From Listeria ivanovii subsp. ivanovii (lineage in GTDB: Bacteria > Bacillota > Bacilli > Lactobacillales > Listeriaceae): a DNA stretch of 64,000 bases. Of the stretch, positions 46,986 to 61,828 are shown piece by piece. The notes below the pieces were generated by a model that saw only the letters and a list, made by a program, of their open reading frames with translations, was not told the DNA's origin and made no database searches. Position 1 is the stretch's first letter; each line of letters opens with the position of its first letter. The DNA is taken from assembly GCF_900187025.1 (NCBI RefSeq), contig NZ_LT906478.1:2526001-2590000 (forward strand), given 5' to 3'. The position numbers and the translations under genes are program-made.

Positions 46986-46998
46986 CAAAATTCATTTA

Positions 46999-48291
46999 TT
47001 AAAATAATGAAGCTAAGTTTTTCATATCAACTTTAGAATCGTCTACACGTTCCACATCTGCTCCAAGAGATTGCAGTTTGCCATGGAAATTATTGTAGCC
47101 TCTATCCAAATATTTCAACTCTGTAACTTGAGTATATCCATCAGCCACAAGGCCTGCAAGAATAAGCGCTGCTGCTGCACGTAAATCGGTTGCTGCAACT
47201 TCTGCTCCTTGTAATTTTGCTGGACCAGAGATAATAACAGAATGTCCTTCAATTTTCATGTCAGCATTCATTCTACGCATTTCTTCAACATGCATAAAAC
47301 GGTTTTCAAAAACAGTTTCGGTCATAATACTTGTACCTTCACTTAACATTTGAATAACCATCATTTGAGATTGCATATCAGTTGGAAAACCTGGGTGCGG
47401 CATTGTTTTAACATCAACAGCTTTCAACTTATCTGGTCCAATAACACGAATACCGTTATCTTCTTCAATAATTTGAACGCCCATTTCTTCTAATTTAGCA
47501 ATCAGTGAACTAATATGCTCGGGAACTGCATCTTCAATTAAAACATTTCCACCAGTAATCGCAGCAGCAATCATAAATGTACCTGCTTCAATACGGTCTG
47601 GAATAATGGAATGTTCTGTAGCTGTTAGTTCTTTTACGCCTTCAATTCTAATTACTTCTGTTCCTGCACCAATAACTCTAGCTCCCATTTGATTAAGGAA
47701 GTTCGCCAAGTCAACAATTTCTGGTTCACGAGCAACGTTTTCAATTATCGTTGTACCCTCTGCTAAAGTAGCAGCCATCATAATATTTTGAGTTGCACCT
47801 ACACTTGGAAAATCTAAGTAAACCTTAGCTCCAACTAATTTTTCTGCTGTTGCTTCAATATACCCGTTTTCAATTTTTACAATTGCTCCCATGGCTTCAA
47901 AACCTTTTAAATGTAAGTCAACTGGTCTTGAACCAATAGCACATCCCCCTGGCAAAGCTACACGAGCAGAACCAGTACGAGCTAAAAGTGGACCCATTAC
48001 AACAATAGAAGCACGCATTTTACGCACATACTCAAAAGGTGCATCCGATGTAATATCTCCGGTTGCATCAACAGTAACCTCATCATTTACAAAAGAAACA
48101 TCTGCATTTAGGTATTTAAGTACCTCATTAATTGTGAATACATCAGACAAATTTGGGACGTTTTTCAATACGCTAGTACCTTTACTCGCAAGTAATGTAG
48201 CAGCAATCACCGGTAATACAGCATTTTTGGCGCCTTCCATTTTTACAGATCCATTTAACTGTTTTCCACCGCGTACAATAATTTTTTCCAA
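46999..48291 (-). CDS. murA: UDP-N-acetylglucosamine 1-carboxyvinyltransferase MurA
   Basis: 430 aa. It catalyses the first committed step of peptidoglycan synthesis. The catalytic, fosfomycin-reactive cysteine is present (Cys117 in [18 protein letters not shown]), as are the N-terminal GAKNAVLP and the EAGTFMIAA segment. Firmicutes usually carry two MurA paralogues; position beside mbl and the atp operon matches the one named murA/murAA in Bacillus and Listeria. Confidence 0.95.
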   Translation of the reverse strand: MEKIIVRGGKQLNGSVKMEGAKNAVLPVIAATLLASKGTSVLKNVPNLSDVFTINEVLKYLNADVSFVNDEVTVDATGDITSDAPFEYVRKMRASIVVMGPLLARTGSARVALPGGCAIGSRPVDLHLKGFEAMGAIVKIENGYIEATAEKLVGAKVYLDFPSVGATQNIMMAATLAEGTTIIENVAREPEIVDLANFLNQMGARVIGAGTEVIRIEGVKELTATEHSIIPDRIEAGTFMIAAAITGGNVLIEDAVPEHISSLIAKLEEMGVQIIEEDNGIRVIGPDKLKAVDVKTMPHPGFPTDMQSQMMVIQMLSEGTSIMTETVFENRFMHVEEMRRMNADMKIEGHSVIISGPAKLQGAEVAATDLRAAAALILAGLVADGYTQVTELKYLDRGYNNFHGKLQSLGADVERVDDSKVDMKNLASLF

Positions 48292-48470
48292 AAAGAACCC
48301 CTCCGCGTTACTAATAACTAAATCATTTATCGAATTTTATTAATAAAAATTTAAATTTAAAACATATCCTAGTAATTCTACCACTTATTACCCTAAAATA
48401 TCAACTGATTTTAACCTAATATTAAAGTTGTTTTAAGCTTCTATTAATTTTTTACTACCATTCAAGCGTT

Positions 48471-48707
48471 TTACCCGATATAATTAAGCAATTGCTTAGA
48501 AGCTCCTAAATAGTCTAAGAAGAAATTGCTTAGTGTATAACCAAGTACAATAGAAATGATAACAAATAATAGTCTAGCTTGAGTTACGTGATTTTTCTTT
48601 ATAAATTTTTCATAGTTAATTGCTTGTAATGCCCAAAAGGTAATCACAATAAATAGTAAATGTGAGATGATGACGATATACGGTGATTCCATAATAATAT
48701 TATACAA
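48471..48707 (-). CDS. DUF1146 small membrane protein (YwzB-like)
   Basis: 78 aa with two membrane segments (about 8-30 and 46-66) separated by a polar loop with INYEKFIKKNHVTQAR, the typical DUF1146 pattern. The function is unknown. It lies between the atp operon terminator and murA, as in other Firmicutes. Confidence 0.78.
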   Translation of the reverse strand: MYNIIMESPYIVIISHLLFIVITFWALQAINYEKFIKKNHVTQARLLFVIISIVLGYTLSNFFLDYLGASKQLLNYIG

Positions 48708-48785
48708 TTCTGTTCGCTCCTCATATTTTGCTATTACTCATTTTAACAAATACTATCCTAAAAAAACAGTTAACACACTTATTTA

Positions 48786-48820
48786 ATAAAAAAACTTCCT
48801 GGCTTTGCACCAGGAAGTAA
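48786..48820 (-). terminator. Terminator of the atp operon
   Basis: ACTTCCTGG and CCAGGAAGT form a perfect 9-bp stem with loop TGCAAAG, followed by TTTTTTT. Confidence 0.93.
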
Positions 48821-48828
48821 CGTTAGAT

Positions 48829-49251
<423 letters not shown>

Positions 49252-49254
49252 TTA

Positions 49255-50694
<1,440 letters not shown>

Positions 50695-50735
50695 TTACCT
50701 TCCCAATATAGGGACGCTACAAGAAACGCCGACTC

Positions 50736-51614
<879 letters not shown>

Positions 51615-51645
51615 TCACCACCTTTGAATTTATTCCGTGTCTAAA

Positions 51646-53175
<1,530 letters not shown>

Positions 53176-53186
53176 TTAAACGGGAA

Positions 53187-54235
<1,049 letters not shown>

Positions 54236-54318
54236 GCCAGTTTCACTCCTTTCTATCCATTCGCTTAAATTATTCGTTCAACAGAAAGAAATGGGGTAGT
54301 ATTCCCCAACTTCTTCAA

Positions 54319-54549
<231 letters not shown>

Positions 54550-54607
54550 CTAATTTTCCCAAATTATTTTTTATTACTTTTTATAAATGACTTAATTGAA
54601 AGTTAGT

Positions 54608-55324
<717 letters not shown>

Positions 55325-55330
55325 TTAGGT

Positions 55331-55729
55331 TCACCCCTCTCTTTGTAAAAACTTTTTTCTGCGGTACATGGAATATGCAAAAAAATCTAGAAAAATAATG
55401 GCATATGCAAGCCCGAGTCCGATTACCATGCTATAAACATGAAAATATTCCGGCAGTTGCGTCGCTATAATTGTAGCAAATAGCACACTTCCCATTCTGA
55501 CTGTCATTCCCATACCATAAAAAGAACGATTTTCAGCCACAGCTCTAGTCATTGATTGTGTTCTTCTCATTAATAACCAGTAGTTAAACCAGCCGACGAT
55601 TAATCCCAGTTTAAGCCCAAGAAAAATATGTATATAAGGGGTTAAAAACCATCCACAAAGACAAACACCAATAAAAATAACCATATACTTTTGGTGACGA
55701 TGATACATGCCAATTAGCGATTCTAACAT
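55331..55729 (-). CDS. atpI: ATP synthase protein I (AtpI)
   Basis: 132 aa with four membrane helices. It is the usual first gene of the atp operon, thought to help c-ring assembly or Mg2+ supply. The preferred start is ATG 55729 (MLESLIGM), with AAAGGA about 12 bases upstream; an in-frame TTG at 55777 has no ribosome-binding site. Confidence 0.85.
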   Translation of the reverse strand: MLESLIGMYHRHQKYMVIFIGVCLCGWFLTPYIHIFLGLKLGLIVGWFNYWLLMRRTQSMTRAVAENRSFYGMGMTVRMGSVLFATIIATQLPEYFHVYSMVIGLGLAYAIIFLDFFAYSMYRRKKFLQREG

Positions 55730-55888
55730 TCGGGGCGCAATCCTTTCTTTTAAAAAGATTTTTATCCAAGTAACCAATCTGAAATCTCAAGGGAGTAAGT
55801 TTATCTTGTGAAAATAGACACATTTCTCCTGATTCACTTCAATCCCAAACACACATGAAAGCCTTATCAGCGTGTCAGTTCTTAGCAT

Positions 55889-55918
55889 ACAACAGCCAAA
55901 AGAGAAAAGTCAATACAC
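55889..55918 (-). promoter_or_regulatory. Sigma-A promoter of the atp operon
   Basis: The minus strand shows TTGACT, an 18-base spacer and TATGCT; positions are approximate by a few bases. It lies about 160 bases upstream of the atpI start. Confidence 0.65.
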
Positions 55919-55985
55919 TTTCACAAATAGTGCGTATATCTAATACTAATAGTACCACAACACGACCAATTCATAAAAGAATAGC

Positions 55986-56081
55986 TTACTTTTTCGATGT
56001 TTTTTTAATTTCAGGTTTTATCCATTTCTTAGATTGCTCCGCCAGAATTTTTTTGTCCATTTAACAGCAACCAACACCTCC
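55986..56081 (-). other. Isolated Shine-Dalgarno with possible leader peptide
   Basis: A perfect GGAGG (56081-56077) is followed at six bases by TTG 56070, which opens a 13-codon frame ending at 56029. The next ATG (56060) opens a 24-codon Lys-rich frame (MDKKILAEQSKKWIKPEIKK, then TSKK) ending at 55986, but 16 bases from the site. Either could be a leader peptide or a small protein; neither is established. Confidence 0.3.
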
Positions 56082-56248
56082 GTAATCATTGGGAAAACTA
56101 AAGGTTGTTCGTGTGGGACTTCACAAAAACAACCAAAACCATCTTTCTCGTAGAAATAAAAAAACTTCTACCATAATTGGTAAAAGAATTCGATACGATT
56201 ATTCGCAAATTTCGCGACCGAAAGTTCTTTTCCCAAGAAAAAGAACGG

Positions 56249-56434
56249 AAAAAACAGCCGATGCTCACGAGAAGTGAGATGCATTTTGATATCTAATGCC
56301 CGTATAGATTCCAATTCAGTCAGCGCAAACCTCACGCCGGCGGGATTGTCTTGAATACTGAGAGCAGTTTTCTATCCCTATGCTTCCAAAAAGCTATTTT
56401 TTGGGCTCTTATATTAATAACATTGTCCATCTTA
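56249..56434 (-). ncRNA. Candidate small RNA between mnaA and atpI
   Basis: A minus-strand -10 TAAGAT with extended TG (56434-56429) predicts a start near 56422. About 140-170 bases later a hairpin (ATGC-TCAC / GTGA-GCAT with a bulge, 56261-56284) is followed by TTTTTT (56255-56250). The segment between has short GC-rich pairings (CGCCGGCG) and no coding frame with a start. I could not match it to a known RNA family. Confidence 0.35.
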
Positions 56435-56471
56435 TCACATGTAATATAAAAGAACTAGCGAAAATCGAGGG

Positions 56472-56488
56472 TGTAACATATCTGTAAC
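56472..56488. promoter_or_regulatory. WalR/PhoP-like tandem hexamers
   Basis: The plus strand reads TGTAAC-ATATC-TGTAAC, a perfect fit to the WalR (YycF) consensus TGTWAH-N5-TGTWAH. On the minus strand it reads GTTACA-N5-GTTACA, one mismatch per hexamer from the PhoP consensus. It lies about 40 bases upstream of the candidate -10 at 56434. Confidence 0.45.
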
Positions 56489-56516
56489 AATAAGGCGCTT
56501 TCATTCTAAAGAAAGG

Positions 56517-56547
56517 AAAAAACTAGACTTTTATTGCCTAGTTTTTC
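56517..56547 (-). terminator. Terminator after mnaA
   Basis: AAAAACTAG and CTAGTTTTT form a 9-bp stem around an 11-base loop, with a T-run at the 3' side. Confidence 0.75.
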
Positions 56548-56553
56548 GATTCA

Positions 56554-57693
56554 TTAACTAATAAAATCATCCGGTCGTTTCGTTACATTAAATTGACTTT
56601 TGATTGCTTCTAAAATTCGACTAGCTGCAAAACCATCACCATATGGATTAGCTGCTTTTGCCATTTTATCATGGTGTTCCTGGTTATCAAGTAAATCTAA
56701 TGCTTCCTTTATCAGCGTTTCTTTTTGCGTCCCAACTAGTTTGAGTGTTCCAGCTTGGATTCCTTCTGGTCGTTCAGTGGTATCACGTAATACTAATACT
56801 GGTACGCCCATTCCAGGAGCCTCCTCTTGTACACCACCCGAATCAGTAAATACAAGATAAGCTTTGCGTAAAAAGTTATGAAAATCAATCGCATCTAGTG
56901 GTTCAATCAAATGAATTCGGTCATGTCCACCAAAAATTTTAATTGCTTTCTCTCTTACTGCTGGGTTTAAATGCATCGGATATACTAGTTCCACATCTTC
57001 ACGACTTTCGATAATTTCCCGAACAGCTTCGAACATTCCTTGCATAGGAGCTCCAAGATTTTCCCTGCGATGTGCCGTCATTAAAATTAATCGATTTTCG
57101 CCAAGATTTTCCAGAATTGGATGATGGTAATCTTCTTGAACGGTTGTTTTTAGTGCATCAATCGCCGTATTACCTGTAACAAAAATAGTAGCTGGGTCTT
57201 TTCCTTCTGCTAACAAATTTTCTTTCGCTTGTTTTGTTGGAGAAAAATGCATATCTGCTAAAACTCCAGTTAATTGGCGATTCATTTCTTCTGGAAACGG
57301 TGAATACTTATTCCATGTTCTAAGACCAGCTTCTACATGTCCAAGTATTTTTTGTTGATAAAATGCAGCTAATCCTGCAGCAAAACTAGTCGTCGTATCA
57401 CCATGAACCAATACGATATCTGGATTCTCAGCAGCAATTACTTCATTAATGCCATTCATCACACGAGAAGTAATATCTGCGAGCGTCTGACCTTTTTTCA
57501 TTATATCTAAATCTATATCAGGTGTTATTTGAAAAATTTCAAGTACTTGGTCTAGCATTTCCCGATGCTGCGCTGTAATGACTACTGTAGATTCAAATGT
57601 TTCTGGTTCTTTTTCTAATGCTAAAACAAGTGGCGCCATCTTAATTGCCTCTGGTCTTGTTCCAAAAATACTCATCACTTTAATCTTAGCCAA
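56554..57693 (-). CDS. mnaA: UDP-N-acetylglucosamine 2-epimerase (non-hydrolysing)
   Basis: 379 aa GT-B fold: FGTRPEAIKMAPL at the N-terminus, VHGDTTTS, HVEAGLRT, TAHRRENLG and FTDSGGVQEEAPGMGVPVLVLRDTTERPE, all WecB/MnaA hallmarks. It interconverts UDP-GlcNAc and UDP-ManNAc, the donor used by TarA for the teichoic acid linkage unit. The start is TTG 57693, with GAGGAGG eight bases upstream. Confidence 0.95.
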   Translation of the reverse strand: MAKIKVMSIFGTRPEAIKMAPLVLALEKEPETFESTVVITAQHREMLDQVLEIFQITPDIDLDIMKKGQTLADITSRVMNGINEVIAAENPDIVLVHGDTTTSFAAGLAAFYQQKILGHVEAGLRTWNKYSPFPEEMNRQLTGVLADMHFSPTKQAKENLLAEGKDPATIFVTGNTAIDALKTTVQEDYHHPILENLGENRLILMTAHRRENLGAPMQGMFEAVREIIESREDVELVYPMHLNPAVREKAIKIFGGHDRIHLIEPLDAIDFHNFLRKAYLVFTDSGGVQEEAPGMGVPVLVLRDTTERPEGIQAGTLKLVGTQKETLIKEALDLLDNQEHHDKMAKAANPYGDGFAASRILEAIKSQFNVTKRPDDFIS

Positions 57694-57815
57694 ACGACAT
57701 CCTCCTCATAAAAAAACTCCTCTGAAATAGCTCGACAAAAAATTCTTCCGCCTACTTATTTTAAAGTAATGCTGGTAGTAAATTCCTTCTCTCACTAAAT
57801 CGAGGAGATTGTTAA

Positions 57816-58445
57816 TTATTTAGTTCCAAATAACCTATCGCCAGCATCTCCTAAGCCTGGACGGATATAACCATTCTCGTCTAGCTTCTCATCTAAGCCA
57901 GCTACATAAATTTCTACGTCTGGATGAGCTTCTTGAAGAGCTTTAACGCCTTCTGGAGCAGCTACTAGACACATGAATTTCATATTGCGAGCACCGCGTT
58001 TTTTCAGGCAGTCAATTGCCATGATTGCAGATCCCCCAGTTGCAAGCATTGGATCTACTACGATAAAAAGACGTTCCTCTACATCAGAAGGTAATTTCAC
58101 AAAATATTCTACTGGCTCAAGTGTGTCATGGTCGCGGTAAAGACCAACATGTCCTACTTTTGCAGCTGGAATGAGTTTTAAAATGCCATCTTGCATTCCT
58201 AGACCTGCTCTAAGGATTGGCACAACACCAAGTTTTTTACCAGTAAGGGTTTTTGCAGTAGTTGTTTGAAGCGGTGTTTCTACTTGAGTATCTTCTAACT
58301 CCATATCTCTTGTGATTTCATAAGCCATCAGTGTTGCGACTTCATCTACAAGTTCGCGGAATGCTTTTGTTCCAGTATTTTTATCTCGAATAATTGTTAG
58401 TTTGTGTTGTACTAACGGGTGATTTATAACATGTACATTTGCCAT
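57816..58445 (-). CDS. upp: Uracil phosphoribosyltransferase
   Basis: 209 aa pyrimidine salvage enzyme that makes UMP from uracil and PRPP. The PRPP loop [14 protein letters not shown] (about 127) and C-terminal uracil-binding [16 protein letters not shown] are present. AAGGAG precedes the ATG. Confidence 0.97.
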   Translation of the reverse strand: MANVHVINHPLVQHKLTIIRDKNTGTKAFRELVDEVATLMAYEITRDMELEDTQVETPLQTTTAKTLTGKKLGVVPILRAGLGMQDGILKLIPAAKVGHVGLYRDHDTLEPVEYFVKLPSDVEERLFIVVDPMLATGGSAIMAIDCLKKRGARNMKFMCLVAAPEGVKALQEAHPDVEIYVAGLDEKLDENGYIRPGLGDAGDRLFGTK

Positions 58446-58486
58446 CGATTCGTTCGCTCCTTTGATATTGAAAATTTCCTTCTCTT

Positions 58487-58514
58487 ATTGTATCAGAACA
58501 GGACACAAGTGCAA
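58487..58514 (-). promoter_or_regulatory. Promoter of upp
   Basis: The minus strand shows TTGCAC, a 16-base spacer and TACAAT, with TG one base upstream of the -10 (TGATACAAT). Confidence 0.55.
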
Positions 58515-58531
58515 GGATTAATTTGTCCCAC

Positions 58532-58577
58532 AAGAAAAAAACCGGTTTTCTCTATTAAATATAGAAAAAACCGGTTT
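58532..58577 (-). terminator. Terminator after glyA
   Basis: AAACCGGTTTT and AAAACCGGTTT arms (extended by TTCTAT/ATAGAG) around an AT-rich loop, followed by TTTTTTTC. Confidence 0.9.
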
Positions 58578-58584
58578 AGTTATT

Positions 58585-59826
58585 TTATAAACTTGGATAA
58601 AGCGGATATTCATTAGTTAAAGTAGCTACGCGCGCCTTCACACCAGCTAAAACTTCTTCATCTTCTAAATTGTGAAGTACTTCTGAAATCAGGACGCCAA
58701 CTTTTTCGATAGCAACTTCATCAAAGCCACGTGTAGTTACAGCTGCTACACCTACGCGAATACCACTTGTTACAAAAGGACTTTCTGTTTCAAACGGAAT
58801 CGTGTTTTTATTAACGGTAATACCAACTTCATCCAGCACTTTTTCGGCAGCTTTCCCAGTTAAGCCAAGCGGTTTTAAATCAATTAATAATAAATGATTA
58901 TCCGATCCGCCGGTTAAAACTGGAACATTGTTCGCTTCTAAAGTTTCTGCTAATTTTTTCGAGTTACGAATAATTTGTTCACAATATATCGTGAATTCTG
59001 GTTGGAGTGCTTCGCCAAACGCCACTGCTTTTGCTGCTATAACGTGCATTAGCGGGCCACCTTGAATCCCTGGAAAAATGGATTTATTTAATTTCGCTTC
59101 CCATTCTGCTTTTGCTAAAATCATTCCGCCGCGAGGTCCACGAAGCGTTTTATGTGTGGTAGTTGTTGTAAAATCAGCGTAAGGCACCGGATTTTGGTGT
59201 AATCCCGCTGCAACAAGACCAGCGATATGCGCCATATCAACCATTAAATACGCGCCGACTTCATCCGCGATTTCACGGAATTTCGCAAAATCAATGCTTC
59301 GAGGATATGCGCTTGCCCCAGCAACAATCATTTTTGGTTTATGTTTTAGAGCTGCCTCACGAACAATATCATAATCAATTTGTTTCGTATCTTCACGAAC
59401 ACCATATTCAACAAAATTGTATAAAGCACCGCTAAAATTCACTGGACTACCATGGGTTAAATGCCCCCCATGTGAAAGGTTCATACCAAGAACTGTATCG
59501 CCTGGTTCAAGGACAGCATGGTAAACTGCCATATTCGCTTGAGCACCTGAGTGAGGTTGGACATTAGCATATTCAGCACCAAATAATTTCTTCGCCCGGT
59601 CACGCGCTAAATCTTCCACGATATCAACAAATTCACATCCGCCGTAGTAACGTTTTCCTGGATAGCCTTCTGCATATTTATTCGTTAGTACAGACCCCAT
59701 TGCTTCCATTACTTGCTCACTAACAAAATTTTCAGATGCGATTAATTCGATATTTGCACGTTGTCTACCAAGTTCTAACTTAATTGCATCAAAAACTTCC
59801 TTATCTTGCCTTTGTAAATAGACCAT
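58585..59826 (-). CDS. glyA: Serine hydroxymethyltransferase
   Basis: 413 aa PLP enzyme that interconverts serine and glycine with tetrahydrofolate. PLP-lysine motif [14 protein letters not shown] (Lys near residue 226), [12 protein letters not shown] and [11 protein letters not shown] are present. Upstream lies a good promoter and a possible PurR site. Confidence 0.97.
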   Translation of the reverse strand: MVYLQRQDKEVFDAIKLELGRQRANIELIASENFVSEQVMEAMGSVLTNKYAEGYPGKRYYGGCEFVDIVEDLARDRAKKLFGAEYANVQPHSGAQANMAVYHAVLEPGDTVLGMNLSHGGHLTHGSPVNFSGALYNFVEYGVREDTKQIDYDIVREAALKHKPKMIVAGASAYPRSIDFAKFREIADEVGAYLMVDMAHIAGLVAAGLHQNPVPYADFTTTTTHKTLRGPRGGMILAKAEWEAKLNKSIFPGIQGGPLMHVIAAKAVAFGEALQPEFTIYCEQIIRNSKKLAETLEANNVPVLTGGSDNHLLLIDLKPLGLTGKAAEKVLDEVGITVNKNTIPFETESPFVTSGIRVGVAAVTTRGFDEVAIEKVGVLISEVLHNLEDEEVLAGVKARVATLTNEYPLYPSL

Positions 59827-59868
59827 CTGTGGACCCCATCCTTTTCTGATAAATTTTTCAAGTGAACT

Positions 59869-59897
59869 ATTATGTATTATCTCTAATAATTACTCAA
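59869..59897 (-). promoter_or_regulatory. Promoter of glyA
   Basis: The minus strand shows TTGAGT, a 17-base spacer and CATAAT, 43 bases upstream of the start codon. Confidence 0.55.
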
Positions 59898-59937
59898 AAT
59901 CACTAGAAAAGCAAGCATTTTGGAACAAAAAAACGCA

Positions 59938-59982
59938 AAATCCGATAGTGAAGCGCTTCACTTATAAAAAACGTTCGGAAAT
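59938..59982 (-). promoter_or_regulatory. Candidate PurR control region of glyA with a 16-bp palindrome
   Basis: ATTTCCGAACGTT (minus strand, 59982-59970) matches the Bacillus PurBox AWWWCCGAACWWT at 12 of 13 positions. An inverted weaker copy, CACTATCGGATTT, lies at 59950-59938. Between them is the perfect palindrome AGTGAAGCGCTTCACT (59947-59962). Spacing (19 bases) is slightly longer than the usual 16-17. The first box overlaps the end of the phosphatase gene. Confidence 0.4.
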
Positions 59983-60369
59983 TGCACTTTTTAGTTCATA
60001 ATAAGTAATTTCATATTGCTCGATAGATCCACCATATGGGTCCGGAATATCCGTTTCATCCATTGTCACTAGTTTTATTTTATTACTAGCTTTCGGAAAA
60101 AGGTTTTTTAGTTCAATTAAGTGGGCTTTTGTCATCACATAAATTTCGTTAGCCCAGTCGATATCAGTTTGGGTGACTTTCTTAGCTTGGTGATCAGAAT
60201 CTAAACCCATTTGTAAAAGAATTTGTTTAGATTTTTCTGATACGCGCTCACCTGTAATGGCACGAGTTCCCGCTGAACGAACGTCAATATCTGGTCTTAA
60301 ATCTTGTAAAATCTTTTCAGCTAAAGGACTTCGACATGTATTTCCAGTACATACAAATAATACCTTCAT
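59962..60369 (-). CDS. Low-molecular-weight protein tyrosine phosphatase family protein (YwlE-like)
   Basis: 135 aa. The N-terminal P-loop CTGNTCRSPLAE has catalytic Cys7 and Arg13, and the general acid is in DIPDPYGG. In B. subtilis the counterpart at this locus, YwlE, is a protein arginine phosphatase; the Thr at P-loop position Cys+4 (CTGNTCRS) is the feature linked to arginine specificity. The start overlaps the upstream stop by four bases. Confidence 0.88.
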   Translation of the reverse strand: MKVLFVCTGNTCRSPLAEKILQDLRPDIDVRSAGTRAITGERVSEKSKQILLQMGLDSDHQAKKVTQTDIDWANEIYVMTKAHLIELKNLFPKASNKIKLVTMDETDIPDPYGGSIEQYEITYYELKSAISERFL

Positions 60370-61403
60370 TCGCTAATCCTCCGATTTCCTGCCGCTTTTT
60401 CCAAACGGTTCATTACTGCAGTACCTAGTTCTATTTCGGGATAAACTTCTGCAAAAATAATATCCACATCCGCATGATCAAAAGCTCGTAGTCCTTTATA
60501 AAGATGCGTCGCGACTTCTTCCATTGACTTAATACTTCCGGTTGTTTGGATAATAGCATTTGTAGCTAATTTTTCTATAAGTTCTGTTGTCGCTAGTATT
60601 CCTATTTTTTTATGTGCAGCTTCTGCTTTATTTATTTCTTTTTGCCAAAACTCTTTTGAACCTTCAATTAGGTAAACTGGTGCTTTTGGGGCGTAGTGTG
60701 TGTATTTCATTCCTGGTGCTTTTGGTTTTTCGGTTTCTTTTGCGTCATTGGTAGCTAGCTCAACTGAACCAATGACTTGCTCGATTTGTTCTTTCGTAAT
60801 ACCTCCTGGTCGAAGTATTACAGGAATTTCTCTAGAACAATCAATCACAGTAGATTCAACCCCTACCCCTGTTTCTCCTCCATCAATTATACCAGCAACT
60901 TTGCCATCTAAATCTTCTATTACATGGCTTGCACTTGTCGGACTTGGTTTACCAGAACGATTGGCGCTCGGTGCTGCAACTGGGATAGCTGCTTCCTTAA
61001 TTAATGCCAAACTCACAGGATTTTCGGGCATGCGAACTCCTACTGTGGATAACCCAGCCGAAACATTGCTCGCTAAGCTATCTTTTTTTAAAGGCAGAAT
61101 GACTGTTAATGGTCCTGGCCAAAAATTTTCCATCAGTTGCATGGCTTTTTGTGGGTAACTTGCTACAAAAGCATCCATCTGATTACGACTTGCAATGTGG
61201 ACAATAAGTGGGTTATCAGAAGGACGACCTTTTGCTGCATAAATTTTTTGAATAGCTGCATGGTTCGTTGCATCTGCTCCTAGACCGTAAACTGTTTCGG
61301 TTGGGAAAGCCACACACTCACCATTTCGCAGTAGTTCGGCTGCTTGCTCGTAAACAGCTTTATTTGATTGTTGCTCATTTATTTTCCAATGGATGGTTTG
61401 CAT
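60366..61403 (-). CDS. Threonylcarbamoyl-AMP synthase (Sua5/YwlC)
   Basis: 345 aa: an N-terminal TsaC/YrdC domain (about 15-200; VAFPTETVYGLGADA, KGRPSDNPLIVHIA, RSGKPSPTSA) followed by a Sua5 C-terminal domain (about 225-340). It makes threonylcarbamoyl-AMP for the t6A modification of ANN-decoding tRNAs. Its B. subtilis counterpart ywlC also lies beside a DnaA-box cluster. Confidence 0.93.
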   Translation of the reverse strand: MQTIHWKINEQQSNKAVYEQAAELLRNGECVAFPTETVYGLGADATNHAAIQKIYAAKGRPSDNPLIVHIASRNQMDAFVASYPQKAMQLMENFWPGPLTVILPLKKDSLASNVSAGLSTVGVRMPENPVSLALIKEAAIPVAAPSANRSGKPSPTSASHVIEDLDGKVAGIIDGGETGVGVESTVIDCSREIPVILRPGGITKEQIEQVIGSVELATNDAKETEKPKAPGMKYTHYAPKAPVYLIEGSKEFWQKEINKAEAAHKKIGILATTELIEKLATNAIIQTTGSIKSMEEVATHLYKGLRAFDHADVDIIFAEVYPEIELGTAVMNRLEKAAGNRRISE

Positions 61404-61704
61404 CGAATTCCAGTCCCCTTTACATAACTTCTACTATATTTTAACGTTTTCTTACTTATTTTTACAGCATTGTTTTTTATTTCTGGAAATTGGTTGATTT
61501 TAAACACGAGTTATCCCCAAACTGTGGATAATAACTTTGTCAATGGGGATAACTTATTGTGAATTGTGGATAATTCGTAAAGATAAGTAAAAAAGCCATT
61601 TTATTTATTAAGATTTGATTAAAAAATTTTTTTGCACAACATTTTATCCACAATTTTGTGGATAACTTAAAAACAAAAATGACGTCCCCATTACGGAAAC
61701 GCCT
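61404..61704. other. AT-rich intergenic region with DnaA boxes
   Basis: 301 bases without a coding frame between the ywlC-like gene and prmC. It is very AT-rich, with a 44-base A/T-dominated stretch around 61590-61633. It contains four perfect and two near-perfect DnaA boxes of the cluster listed separately. Confidence 0.7.
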
Positions 61705-61828
61705 TTATATCAATATATTTGAACATGTTACATAGCGATCTCTAGAATTTATATCTTTGTGGATAACCACAGTGGAATGTGGATAACTTTTTTGGAATAA
61801 CTGTTTTACTTTTTCCCCTTGTGTATAA
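61511..61828. promoter_or_regulatory. DnaA-box cluster
   Basis: Perfect TTATCCACA boxes: 61523-61531(-), 61565-61573(-), 61644-61652(+), 61657-61665(-), 61758-61766(-) and 61778-61786(-). One-mismatch boxes: TTATCCCCA 61511-61519(+), TGGGGATAA 61544-61552(-) and TGTGTATAA 61820-61828(-). That is nine sites in 318 bases. The pair at 61644/61657 is inverted with a four-base gap. The right part lies inside the 3' end of prmC. Confidence 0.85.

Larger units (their letters stand above)
55730..56553. other. Long intergenic region upstream of the atp operon
   Basis: 824 bases from the atpI start to the mnaA stop. From the mnaA side it holds the mnaA terminator, a WalR/PhoP-like tandem repeat, a candidate promoter, a possible small-RNA body with a terminal hairpin, an isolated strong Shine-Dalgarno with short frames, and the atp promoter. 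Plus-strand open frames of 62-69 codons here lack coding character. Confidence 0.5.

Noticed and set aside
55855-56277. Two plus-strand frames of 69 and 62 codons upstream of the atp operon
   Set aside because: No ribosome-binding sites, low-complexity basic translations, and they overlap the atp promoter and the candidate RNA on the other strand.
56494-56507. cre-like TGAAAGCGCC near the mnaA end
   Set aside because: Only one half matches; the CA at the other end is missing, and it lies at a transcript end.
57717-57810. Attenuator between upp and mnaA (CTCCTC and GAGGAG arms)
   Set aside because: The arms are about 85 bases apart and one of them is largely the ribosome-binding site region; pairing this distant is not convincing.
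59947-59962. CcpA cre site in AGTGAAGCGCTTCACT
   Set aside because: The centre is two bases shorter than the cre core (TGAAAGCGCTTTCA), so the half-sites are out of register.
60700-61158. 152-codon plus-strand open frame antisense to the Sua5/YwlC gene
   Set aside because: The opposite strand encodes a fully conserved TsaC/Sua5 protein; no start signal supports this frame.
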